Below, piece by piece: positions 1 to 6,377 of a DNA stretch of 9,286 bases (its first letter is position 1; each line of letters begins with the position of its first letter). The notes under the pieces were generated by a model. It ran no database searches, was not told the origin of the DNA, and was given only the letters and a program-made list of their open reading frames with translations. Source of the stretch: an uncultured Thermoplasmata archaeon. Its GTDB lineage: Archaea; Thermoplasmatota; Thermoplasmata; Methanomassiliicoccales; Methanomethylophilaceae. Where the stretch lies: positions 1 to 9,286 of the forward strand of contig CAMNNR010000038.1 of assembly GCA_946545675.1 (NCBI GenBank), written 5' to 3'. The position numbers and the translations under genes are program-made.

Positions 1-2052
1 GGCATCCTTCACCTCCGAGAGGTATTCGTGCAGATCTACGATGTGCTCTTCGAACTCTTCAGGCGTAATGTCCTCCGGGAGATCGAGGTCGTTCAGCATC
101 TTATGTTCCCTGGCACTTTCCAATATCTGGGATATGAGGACCTCTTTCCTCTCGCCGGATGCGGTGGCTTTGAGTCTGAAATAGTCTTGGAGGGGAATCT
201 CCACCTCTTCGATTTCCTTGTATTGCCCTGCCCTGGCCATGGTGGGGGGCATATGTCCGATGAGGACGGAGTTGATCCTCCTCTTGCATTGGATCCCCTC
301 TCCTGGGTCATCCACTATGTACGGATACAGGTTGGGGAGTCCGCCTAGTACGACATCGGGGTCGCATTTGGCCGACATGCCCACATTCTTGCCGGGAAGC
401 CACTCTATGGTGCCATGGGTCCCGACATGGATGACCATATCGGCTTTGAACACGTCGCGGATCCATCTGTAGTAAGCGAGATACTGGTGCTGTGCAAACA
501 GGACGGGGTCGTGGATGTTCTGTTCCATCTTGTCCGCCAGGCCTCTCAGCGGCTGATAGCCGATGAAGACGTTGCCTTTGACGATCCCGGGGATGACGAT
601 ATCCTCTCCGTCGACGCAGATGGTTCCCGGGGGTTCGCCCCAGTCCTTCCTCATCTGCTCTTGGTCCCATTCAGGTATGGATTCGAACTGCTTCCGGTAT
701 TCGGAAGTGCCGATCATATCAACCGCTTTCTCGCGGAGGGTCTTGCTGGAGAGGTTGTCAAGGTCATTGGTGACGCCTTCCAGCACCTCCTTGATGAACT
801 CCTTTCCGTCGGCAGGGACATCATCCACGGTGTACCCTTCGGATGCCAGGGTCTGAAGGATGGAGACCACGCTCTCGGGAGTGTCGAGGCCGGCAGCGTT
901 ACCTATGCTGCCAGAATCCGGCCGTGACTGCCACATGAGGATGGCGACCTTTCTTCTGGACGGTGCGGTGTAACCTAGTTTGGCCCAGTTGTAAGCGAGA
1001 TCCACGGTCCTCTCTATCCTGTCATGGATGGGAATCGCACGTTTCATTCCACTCTTCTTCGGGGTGTAGCATATGGGATAGCCGATGATATCCCCGTCGA
1101 TTTCGGGGAAAGCCACGTTGGCAGTGATGTCATGTTTGTTGAGGCCGATCTTGTCGTTCTCGTAATCGTTGTATTCTCCTGTTACGGTCATTGCATGGAT
1201 GACTGGGACGTTCAGTATGTTGCGGAAGTAGTTCTCCTCATCGACTGTACCTACACCCTTTGTTTCGCGGGAGTTCCCCATAATGGAGAACGAGGTGACT
1301 ACGACCAGTACGTCGATGATCACTTCTTTCCCGTTAGTGAAGTATTTCATCAGGGTGGGTTTGGCACCCGGATTGTCTTTGGCTGAATAGGATACAGCGG
1401 AGTAGAATGCGGGGATGGTGTTCATCCCGCGGTCTTCGAAAGCCTTGACCAGCGCGTCGATCTGATCGAGATTGTTGTAGACCCAGAGTGTGCTTGCAAA
1501 AAGGATTCCTGCAGTCATCCGGTCCTCTTTCAGGGTAGGGAGATACTGTTCCATGGTGACGTCGCGGGGGAATCCTTGGTGGTACAGGCCCTCTGTACGC
1601 TGGAGCACGGGTTCAGGGGGATCCACATCGGTGTATCCGCAGAGTCTTGCCATGTAGCAGAACATCCCGTATTCGTTCTCCGCACCTCTGCTGGCACAGT
1701 ATCTGCATACGCCTGCGAACTCATCATCGTTACCGCGGAATTTGTCACGGTGCATGATGGTGACCTCGGTGTTTCCGGAGTACAGAAGGACGTATCCCTT
1801 GCATTGTTCGAATGCCTTCTCGAGCTTGTGGAAGCGCTTGAAACGGGCTGTGTCCGACATGCATCTGAGAAACACGAAGTCTGAGGCCAGAACGTTGCGG
1901 TAAAGTTCCTGATAGATTAGGAGGTCATCGTCTGCATCATCGGAGTTTATGGCGAATACCTCGGGGATGATACCTAGGTCTTTGAGACGCTCCGCAGGTT
2001 CGGCCATAATTTTGGCATCAGCGGTCTGTACTGATATGACGGTTATCTTCAT
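1..2052 (-). CDS. cobN: CobN-type cobaltochelatase large subunit (partial, C-terminus beyond left edge)
   Basis: This is the large porphyrinoid-binding subunit of a class I (CobN/BchH-type) metal chelatase, which inserts cobalt into a corrin precursor with AAA+ partner subunits. I translated the minus strand from ATG at 2052. The frame stays open for 684 codons to the left edge, against roughly 1,200-1,300 residues usual for the family, so about half the protein is present. The best hallmark is HVGTHGTIEWLPGKN near residues 541-555. It is followed by CDPDVVLGGLPNLYPY and IGHMPPTMARAG, all typical of CobN. The segment around residues 160-220 (RTEGLYHQGF, then ILFASTLWVYN) also fits archaeal CobN. 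The start MKITVISVQT resembles family N-termini. No Shine-Dalgarno is visible before it. The gene is divergent from an importer ATPase and probably shares its promoter region. BchH or another HMA-type chelatase of different metal specificity is possible. Family assignment is firm, but the metal and substrate are inferred. Confidence 0.92.
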   Translation of the reverse strand, partial: MKITVISVQTADAKIMAEPAERLKDLGIIPEVFAINSDDADDDLLIYQELYRNVLASDFVFLRCMSDTARFKRFHKLEKAFEQCKGYVLLYSGNTEVTIMHRDKFRGNDDEFAGVCRYCASRGAENEYGMFCYMARLCGYTDVDPPEPVLQRTEGLYHQGFPRDVTMEQYLPTLKEDRMTAGILFASTLWVYNNLDQIDALVKAFEDRGMNTIPAFYSAVSYSAKDNPGAKPTLMKYFTNGKEVIIDVLVVVTSFSIMGNSRETKGVGTVDEENYFRNILNVPVIHAMTVTGEYNDYENDKIGLNKHDITANVAFPEIDGDIIGYPICYTPKKSGMKRAIPIHDRIERTVDLAYNWAKLGYTAPSRRKVAILMWQSRPDSGSIGNAAGLDTPESVVSILQTLASEGYTVDDVPADGKEFIKEVLEGVTNDLDNLSSKTLREKAVDMIGTSEYRKQFESIPEWDQEQMRKDWGEPPGTICVDGEDIVIPGIVKGNVFIGYQPLRGLADKMEQNIHDPVLFAQHQYLAYYRWIRDVFKADMVIHVGTHGTIEWLPGKNVGMSAKCDPDVVLGGLPNLYPYIVDDPGEGIQCKRRINSVLIGHMPPTMARAGQYKEIEEVEIPLQDYFRLKATASGERKEVLISQILESAREHKMLNDLDLPEDITPEEFEEHIVDLHEYLSEVKDA

Positions 2053-2074
2053 TTTATACACAGCTAGGGGTAAT

Positions 2075-2089
2075 CTGGCCCGATGCCAG
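2075..2089 (-). other. Small inverted repeat in the cobN leader
   Basis: CTGGC and GCCAG form a five-base-pair inverted repeat around a five-base loop, ending about 23 bases before the cobN start and just inside the predicted cobN leader. It could be a leader hairpin or a weak operator half. Five-base stems arise by chance often, so this is a minor observation. Confidence 0.25.
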
Positions 2090-2136
2090 TTGGATACATC
2101 CTCGTATTAAATTTTAATATATAAGGTACGACATAA

Positions 2137-2151
2137 TACGTTTGGAACGTA
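2137..2151. promoter_or_regulatory. Palindromic operator candidate at the importer-ATPase promoter
   Basis: The sequence is a perfect inverted repeat, TACGTT-TGG-AACGTA, with six-base arms and a three-base spacer. It lies 12 bases downstream of the TATA core, over the predicted transcription start, which is a position where a bound repressor would block initiation. A further TACG at 2127-2130 sits exactly ten bases upstream of the first TACG arm, on the same helix face. The palindrome is seen directly, but its role as an operator is inferred. No regulator gene is adjacent. Confidence 0.45.
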
Positions 2152-2167
2152 CATCCAAGTGATGCTG

Positions 2168-3007
2168 ATGCAGATTAAAATCAATGATCTTACATTTTCG
2201 TATTCGAGCGTACCGGTTCTGAAGAATATCACATTCGACCTCTCGGGATCCAAGTTTGTATCGATAATGGGGCCCAACGGAGTGGGTAAGTCCACCCTCA
2301 TCCACTGCATCAACAAGATTCTCACTCCTACTGAAGGAACCGTCATGCTCGACGACCAGAACGTGACCGAGATATCCATCAAGGAAATGGCGAAGATTGT
2401 CGGATACGTACCATATTCTGCAAACGACACGTTCCCCCTGACAGTTGTGGACACCGTTCTCATGGGCAGGCACCCATACAGCAAATGGAACACCCTGGAC
2501 CAGGATCTGGATATCGTTTACGATACCCTCTCGAGACTGGGCATCTCTCATCTTGCCATGCGTTCGTTCAACGAACTCTCAGCAGGACAGCACCAGAAGG
2601 TCATGCTTGCCAGGGGACTCGTTCAGGAACCCAAAATCCTTCTGCTGGACGAACCCACTTCCAACCTTGATGTCAGGCATCAGCTCGATGTCACCAAAAT
2701 GCTCCGTGCTCTCTCTAGGGAGAAGGACATCCTCGTCATCATGATCAGCCACGATATCAACATCGCAGCCAAGTATTCCGACGAAGTCATAATGATGAAG
2801 GGCGGAACCATCTACGCTGTCGGTACACCAAAAGAGGTCATCACTGAGAATAACCTCAGGGAAGTCTATGGGGTGGAATCGGTGGTCATCGAGGATATGG
2901 GCATGCCTCACGTGATCCTTCGCGACGCGGTGCCGATGTCTGAGGACGACAACGTGGAGGAAGCCAAGTCCACTCCGCAGGAAGAGTCCGAAGTCGCTGC
3001 AGAATAA
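2168..3007 (+). CDS. FecE/BtuD-type ABC importer ATPase, orphan, with Q-loop substitution
   Basis: This is the cytoplasmic ATPase of an ABC importer of the class that serves siderophores, haem, cobalamin or other metal chelates (FecE/FepC/BtuD). From ATG 2168 the protein has 279 residues. Walker A is GPNGVGKS (35-42), the signature is LSAGQ (137-141), Walker B is ILLLDE (157-162), followed by the D-loop SNLD and His195. The segment after the Q-loop, FPLTVVDTVLMGRHPY, is typical of this subfamily. The Q-loop reads VGYVPY at 78-83, with Tyr where Gln is expected. The last 20 or so residues are an acidic, low-complexity tail. In-frame GTG 2159 and ATG 2162 lie upstream. I prefer 2168 because GTGAT at 2159-2163 can act as its ribosome-binding site and the product then begins like its relatives. 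No FecCD permease or binding protein is adjacent. Sharing a promoter with cobN suggests corrinoid or metal-chelate uptake, which is an inference. Confidence 0.88.
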   Translation: MQIKINDLTFSYSSVPVLKNITFDLSGSKFVSIMGPNGVGKSTLIHCINKILTPTEGTVMLDDQNVTEISIKEMAKIVGYVPYSANDTFPLTVVDTVLMGRHPYSKWNTLDQDLDIVYDTLSRLGISHLAMRSFNELSAGQHQKVMLARGLVQEPKILLLDEPTSNLDVRHQLDVTKMLRALSREKDILVIMISHDINIAAKYSDEVIMMKGGTIYAVGTPKEVITENNLREVYGVESVVIEDMGMPHVILRDAVPMSEDDNVEEAKSTPQEESEVAAE

Positions 3008-3037
3008 AAAAAAGATCCACCGCCCTTTCGGACGGTG
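3006..3037 (-). terminator. Terminator of the leftward exporter genes
   Basis: Read on the minus strand after the permease stop, the sequence gives a stem CACCG/CGGTG with one internal mismatch, two further G-C pairs and a TTTC (GAAA on this strand) loop (3018-3037). After GATC comes a run of eight T (3013-3006). The T run overlaps the stop codon of the convergent importer ATPase gene. The hairpin plus T tract is seen directly. In archaea the T tract alone can be sufficient. Confidence 0.6.
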
Positions 3038-3048
3038 TAAACGGTTTT

Positions 3049-3076
3049 CTGAGTTTTCTCAGATTTTCTTGTTCTT
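3049..3076 (+). terminator. Terminator of the rightward importer-ATPase gene
   Basis: The inverted repeat CTGAG-TTTT-CTCAG (3049-3062) is followed by ATTTTCTTGTTCTT, a T-rich tract of the kind that ends archaeal transcripts. It starts about 40 bases after the ATPase stop and runs into the 3' end of the convergent permease gene. The repeat and tract are visible, but termination is inferred. Confidence 0.45.
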
Positions 3077-3820
3077 GATCAACCACATATCGATGGCGAA
3101 GAACGCTACAGCGAACAGTGCCAGAACCCCGAGTGCCCAGAATGGGAAGGCATAGATATCAAGTGTAGCAGCCCTGATGCATACGCTTGCCTCGGTGAGA
3201 GGAAGGGCGTACAGCAACGCTTGAAGGGCTTCGGGCAGGGAACCTACCGAGAAGAAGGTTCCGCATAGGAATGTCATCGGGGTGATGACAAGGGAACTGA
3301 ATGTCGCCATGGTCGCGTGGGATTTCGCCAGAAGTGCAGCGGTAACTCCGAGCAGGGAGAACGTGAAGCACGAAAGTAACAGGCTGATGATGAACATGGG
3401 AGTCAGGTGAAGATATGACGGCTCCAGGATGTATCCGAGGATGAACATCAGGCTGGTACTCAGCAGTCCGCGGCAGATTCCGATCACTGTCTTACCGAGG
3501 ATCATCGCAGCATCGCTGATGGGACACATCATCATCTCATCGAAGCACCTGTAGTAGAGCCTCTGAACGTTGAGCCTGGTGGATGTTCCGCTGAAGGGTG
3601 CGGAAAGACTCGACAGCGCTATGATACCGGGGATCACGAAGTCAAGGTACGGTACAATCACGCCGTTGACTTCGACATCGCCGGCTTTGAGTCCGTAACC
3701 GAATGCCAGCAGATAGAGTACAGGGAGTACGAGACTCGATACCAGGATGTTGCCGAAGGTGTGTCTCATGTAGCGTATGTCTCCCCACGCTACGTGGTAG
3801 ACGTCTCTGAAGAACGACAT
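3059..3820 (-). CDS. ABC-2 type exporter permease (DrrB/NodJ-like)
   Basis: This is a membrane permease of 253 residues for an ABC-2 exporter, the expected length for DrrB/NodJ relatives. By hydrophobicity I see about six membrane segments: near 22-43, 56-78, 106-131, 139-165, 172-193 and 222-247. The segment VLPVLYLLAFGYGL (31-44), IPGIIALSSL after it, and the loop QRLYYRCFDEMMMCPIS (86-102) are typical of the family. PMTFLCGTFFS (181-191) is shared almost exactly with the permease at 8705. Its ATG overlaps the stop of the upstream ATPase by one base (TGATG), so translation is probably coupled and the two products form one transporter. The substrate is unknown. Family members export drugs, polysaccharides or lipooligosaccharides. 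Location next to cbi genes is the only functional hint. Confidence 0.87.
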   Translation of the reverse strand: MSFFRDVYHVAWGDIRYMRHTFGNILVSSLVLPVLYLLAFGYGLKAGDVEVNGVIVPYLDFVIPGIIALSSLSAPFSGTSTRLNVQRLYYRCFDEMMMCPISDAAMILGKTVIGICRGLLSTSLMFILGYILEPSYLHLTPMFIISLLLSCFTFSLLGVTAALLAKSHATMATFSSLVITPMTFLCGTFFSVGSLPEALQALLYALPLTEASVCIRAATLDIYAFPFWALGVLALFAVAFFAIDMWLIKNKKI

Positions 3821-4722
3821 CAGTGTCCCTCCTTCTTGGCGCCGCCGAGCATGAAACCGTTGTCGCCTATCTTGTTACCGGTCATCTCCACGAACGCATC
3901 CGAAAGGTTGGTCCTGCGGACGGTGACTGTGTGACTTTCATCCAAGGTCTTGGCGTATTCATCGGCTTCGGATTTGGTCTTGAAATAGACGTACTGGGTC
4001 TTACGGTCGGCACCGAAGTATTCGACGGTGAATTCGCCCAGTCTCTTGGCCAGGTTCTCAGGTGTGTCCTCGGCTATGATCTTTCCTTTTTCGATGAAAC
4101 CAACCCTGTTGCAGAGGGATTCGGCTTCCTCGATGTAGTGTGTGGTCAGGAAGATGGTCATTCCGCCTTCGTTGAGTTTTCTCAACAGGTCCCAGAGTCC
4201 TCTGCGGGCTTGGATATCCAGACCCACGGTGGGTTCGTCGAGGAAAAGGAGCTTGGGCTGGTGTACAAGGGCGCATACGATGGCAACCCTCTTCTTCCAT
4301 CCTCCGGAGAGTTTGTCGACTTTGTAGTTGTAGTACTCCCCGAGTCCGATGTATTCCGCGAGGTCATCGATGCGTTTCTTCCTTTCCGCACGGGGGATGT
4401 CCTGGTACATGGCATGCACCATCATGTTCTCCCATACGGTCAGATCCTTGTCCAAGCTGACCTGCTGCTGTATCACCCCGATAGCCGATTTGGCTGCCCG
4501 GGGTTCTTTCAGAATGTTGTGCCCGTCTATGAAGACGGTGCCTTCATCGAAGTTGGTGAGGGTACTGAGCACCCTGACTGTAGTGGTCTTGCCTGCACCG
4601 TTGGGGCCGAGGAAGGCGTACATTTCCCCCCTCTTGATGTGCATGCTAATCCCGTCAAGGGCGTTCTTCTCTCCGTATTTCTTGATGAGGCCGTCTACCG
4701 CGATTATGTAGTCGTCACTCAT
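3820..4722 (-). CDS. ABC-2 type exporter ATPase (DrrA/NodI-like)
   Basis: This is the cytoplasmic ATPase of an ABC-2 exporter, 300 residues. Walker A is GPNGAGKTT (39-47), the Q-loop is IGVIQQQ (81-87), the signature is LSGGW (138-142), Walker B with catalytic Glu is LLFLDEPT (158-165), and the switch His is 195 in FLTTH. A C-terminal extension from about 225 resembles the accessory domain found on DrrA-like proteins. The signature has Trp in place of the usual Gln. The start ATG at 4722 is preceded by AGGTAATC, one base from the ideal AGGTGATC, at good spacing. The gene leads a two-gene unit with the permease that follows it, and is divergent from cbiL. The protein is clearly paralogous to the ATPase at 7824, sharing long identical blocks such as FLGPNGAGKTTT and LDEPT-GLD. 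Function beyond export is not readable. Confidence 0.92.
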   Translation of the reverse strand: MSDDYIIAVDGLIKKYGEKNALDGISMHIKRGEMYAFLGPNGAGKTTTVRVLSTLTNFDEGTVFIDGHNILKEPRAAKSAIGVIQQQVSLDKDLTVWENMMVHAMYQDIPRAERKKRIDDLAEYIGLGEYYNYKVDKLSGGWKKRVAIVCALVHQPKLLFLDEPTVGLDIQARRGLWDLLRKLNEGGMTIFLTTHYIEEAESLCNRVGFIEKGKIIAEDTPENLAKRLGEFTVEYFGADRKTQYVYFKTKSEADEYAKTLDESHTVTVRRTNLSDAFVEMTGNKIGDNGFMLGGAKKEGH

Positions 4723-4741
4723 GCGATTACCTATAGCGTTG

Positions 4742-4788
4742 GATAATCAATCCGTTGTTATATATACCCATATCTAGGATTGTTAATC
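4742..4788. repeat. Imperfect inverted repeat bracketing the leftward TATA box
   Basis: GATAATCAATCC (4742-4753) and GGATTGTTAATC (4777-4788) are inverted copies matching at 10 of 12 positions, placed on either side of the leftward TATA box. TAATCAA also occurs directly repeated at 4744-4750 and 4784-4790. Bracketing a TATA box is a typical place for repressor sites, but AT-rich repeats are common by chance, so the operator role is only a suggestion. Confidence 0.35.
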
Positions 4789-4821
4789 AAGCCAATTTCG
4801 TAAGGTTTTGTTATAATAATC

Positions 4822-4836
4822 GTCAGATATAGTCAG
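4822..4836 (+). repeat. GTCAG direct repeat just upstream of the cbi TATA box
   Basis: GTCAG occurs at 4822-4826 and again at 4832-4836, ten bases apart, ending immediately upstream of the rightward TATA box (4836-4846). One-turn spacing places both copies on the same helix face, as expected of an activator site next to the TFB contact region. Chance cannot be excluded. Confidence 0.3.
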
Positions 4837-4868
4837 TTTTTATATAATATTGGATGCTATTTCCATCA

Positions 4869-4890
4869 TCGACTCCCTCACAGGAGACGA
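4869..4890 (+). other. Leader hairpin candidate upstream of cbiL
   Basis: TCG-A-CTCC and GGAG-A-CGA pair to a seven-base-pair stem with one A-A mismatch and a six-base loop (CTCACA). The hairpin would start near the predicted transcription start and end nine bases before the GGTGA ribosome-binding site at 4899-4903. It does not resemble a cobalamin riboswitch, which is far larger. A role in RNA stability or translation is possible but untested. Confidence 0.3.
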
Positions 4891-4907
4891 CTGATATAGG
4901 TGAGTGA

Positions 4908-5609
4908 ATGAAAGGAAAACTTTACGGCATTGGGGTAGGCCCTGGAAACCCGGACCTCATGACCCTGAGAGCCAAGGAACTTTTGGATAAATCTGCTGTC
5001 ATCGCATACCCCGTCAAGAAACTCGGCGAGGAAGGCGTCGCACTCGATATCATCAAGCAGAGGGTTGACATTTCCGGAAAGGAGATCGTGGAACTCCTGT
5101 TCAGCATGAACCCTGATGACGAGGTCCGCAAGAAGTGCAGAGCGGACGCGATGGAGAAAGTCTGCGGCCTTCTCGATGAAGGTAAGGACATCGCCATGGT
5201 CACTCTGGGTGACGTAGCGGTTTACAGCACATACATGTACATAGACAGGGACATCAGGGCCCGCGGTTACGAGACCGAGGTCGTCCCCGGTATCCCCTCT
5301 TTCTGCCACGGTGCCGCACTCGCCAGGCTCCCCCTCATGATCGGAGAGGAGAGCTTCGCAGTCGTTTCCCTGGCAAAACGCAACAACGAGAACGCGGAGA
5401 AGGTCCTCGACAGCGTGGACAACCTGGTCATCATGAAGGCCTTCGCCTCCATCCCGGCTATAGTCGGGATGCTCAACGAGAGGAAGATCCCGCTCTCCAA
5501 CGCGACAGTAATGAGCAACGTCGGAATGCCCGACGAATATATCGGCCCTCTCGACCCTGAGCGCGAGTACGGCTACTTTACAACGGTTTTAATCAAGAAG
5601 AAGGTGTGA
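4908..5609 (+). CDS. cbiL: Cobalt-factor II (precorrin-2) C20-methyltransferase
   Basis: CbiL transfers a methyl group from S-adenosylmethionine to C20 of the cobalt-containing precorrin-2 macrocycle, an early committed step of corrin synthesis in the cytoplasm. The 233-residue protein is full length for the family. It has the tetrapyrrole methylase glycine-rich loop GVGPGNPDLMTL (9-20), the YP turn at 34-35 in VIAYPVKK, GDVAVYSTYMY (101-111) and VPGIPSF (126-132). The YSTYMY string is the feature that separates CbiL from its paralogues. In GDVAVY the usual Pro after GD is Val. The start ATG at 4908 follows GGTGA at 4899-4903. It is the first gene of the rightward cbi unit, and the next gene begins two bases after its stop. 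The N-terminal family features and context make this call firm. Confidence 0.94.
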   Translation: MKGKLYGIGVGPGNPDLMTLRAKELLDKSAVIAYPVKKLGEEGVALDIIKQRVDISGKEIVELLFSMNPDDEVRKKCRADAMEKVCGLLDEGKDIAMVTLGDVAVYSTYMYIDRDIRARGYETEVVPGIPSFCHGAALARLPLMIGEESFAVVSLAKRNNENAEKVLDSVDNLVIMKAFASIPAIVGMLNERKIPLSNATVMSNVGMPDEYIGPLDPEREYGYFTTVLIKKKV

Positions 5610-5611
5610 AA

Positions 5612-6376
5612 ATGGCAGCAATGGTACATTTCATCGGAGCAGGTCCCGGAGACCCCGAACTCATCACAATCAAAGGTCAGAGACTCATCGAGGAGGCGGA
5701 TGTCATCATCTTCGCCGGTTCCCTCGTCAACCCTGCGGTCCTCGACAAGAGGAGGAAGGATGCGGTCGTCTATGACAGTGCATACATGAGCCTCGACGAG
5801 GTCATGGACGTCACCATCCCCGCAGTCAAGGCGGGAAAGACCGTGGCACGCGTGCACACCGGTGACCCCTCCATCTACGGAGCGATCAGGGAACAGATGG
5901 TCAGGCTCGACGCTGAGAACATCGAGTACGATGTCATCCCCGGAGTGAGTTCGTTCTGCGCTTCCGCAGCCGCCTGTAAAAAGGAATTCACCCTTCCCTC
6001 TGTCAGTCAGACTGTCATCATCACTAGGATGGAAGGCAGGACCCCCGTTCCCCCCAAGGAGAAACTCATCGACCTGGCTAAACACCACGCATCGATGTGC
6101 ATCTTCCTCTCCGTCGGTTTCATGGACGAACTCACCAAGACCCTCATGGAAGCGGGATATGAGCCAGACACTCCTATGGCAGTCGTGTACAGGGCTACCT
6201 GGCCTGAGCAGAAGATCTTCTACGGAACCTGTGCCACCATGGCCCAGATCGTCAAGGAGAACAACATCACCAGGCAGGCCATGACCCTGGTCGGAGGATT
6301 CCTCGGAGACGAGTTCGAACTCTCCAAGCTCTACGACAGCCACTTCACCACCGGCTACCGCAAGGGAAAGGATTGA
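5612..6376 (+). CDS. cbiF: Cobalt-precorrin-4 C11-methyltransferase
   Basis: CbiF methylates C11 of cobalt-precorrin-4 using S-adenosylmethionine. From ATG 5612 the protein has 254 residues, normal for CbiF/CobM. Diagnostic stretches are FIGAGPGDPELITIKG (7-22), the acceptor-site loop HTGDPSIYG (82-90), PGVSSF (110-115), then TLPSVSQTVI and EGRTPVP (141-147), which are specific to this branch of the methylase family. An in-frame GTG at 5606 overlaps the cbiL stop. I prefer ATG 5612, since GGTG at 5603-5606 is well spaced as its ribosome-binding site, but either start is possible. It is tightly packed between cbiL and cbiH, so the three are almost certainly co-transcribed. In many genomes cbiG follows cbiF. 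Here it is absent and cbiH begins directly. Confidence 0.95.
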   Translation: MAAMVHFIGAGPGDPELITIKGQRLIEEADVIIFAGSLVNPAVLDKRRKDAVVYDSAYMSLDEVMDVTIPAVKAGKTVARVHTGDPSIYGAIREQMVRLDAENIEYDVIPGVSSFCASAAACKKEFTLPSVSQTVIITRMEGRTPVPPKEKLIDLAKHHASMCIFLSVGFMDELTKTLMEAGYEPDTPMAVVYRATWPEQKIFYGTCATMAQIVKENNITRQAMTLVGGFLGDEFELSKLYDSHFTTGYRKGKD

Positions 6377-6377
6377 G

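Larger units (their letters stand above)
2053..2167. promoter_or_regulatory. Divergent cobN / importer-ATPase promoter region
   Basis: This short region separates the cobN start (minus) from the ATPase start (plus). An AT-rich core at 2112-2126 reads as an archaeal TATA box on both strands (TTTAATATATAAGG on plus, CTTATATATTAAA on minus). With the usual spacing of about 25 bases, starts of transcription would fall near 2145 on plus and 2094 on minus. That gives leaders of about 23 and 42 bases. Whether one box serves both directions or two overlap cannot be told from sequence. The spacing rule is general archaeal knowledge, and the start sites are inferred. Confidence 0.6.
4723..4907. promoter_or_regulatory. 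Divergent promoter region between exporter 1 and the cbi operon
   Basis: This 185-base non-coding stretch is much more AT-rich than its surroundings and holds two separate TATA boxes. The leftward one lies at 4757-4767 (GTATATATAAC on minus), predicting a start near 4737 and a leader of about 15 bases for the exporter ATPase. The rightward one lies at 4836-4846 (TTTTTATATAA), predicting a start near 4867 and a leader of about 40 bases for cbiL. Several short repeats lie around the boxes and are listed separately. The boxes are visible, but the start sites are inferred from usual archaeal spacing. Confidence 0.65.

Noticed and set aside
415..927. Plus-strand open frames within 1-2050
   Set aside because: They lie opposite the continuous 684-codon cobN frame, which carries clear CobN motifs.
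2168..3007. CbiO (cobalt ECF transporter ATPase)
   Set aside because: The FPLTVVDTVLMGR segment and overall layout fit the FecE/BtuD class. No CbiM, CbiN or CbiQ lies beside it.
3823..4746. Long open frame of 307 codons on the plus strand opposite the exporter ATPase
   Set aside because: It is exactly antisense to a gene with complete Walker A, signature and Walker B motifs. Its product has no recognisable domain, and the openness follows from the codon bias of the real strand.
4723..4907. Cobalamin riboswitch upstream of cbiL
   Set aside because: The predicted leader is about 40 bases, no B12-box-like element is visible, and the region upstream is simple AT-rich promoter sequence.
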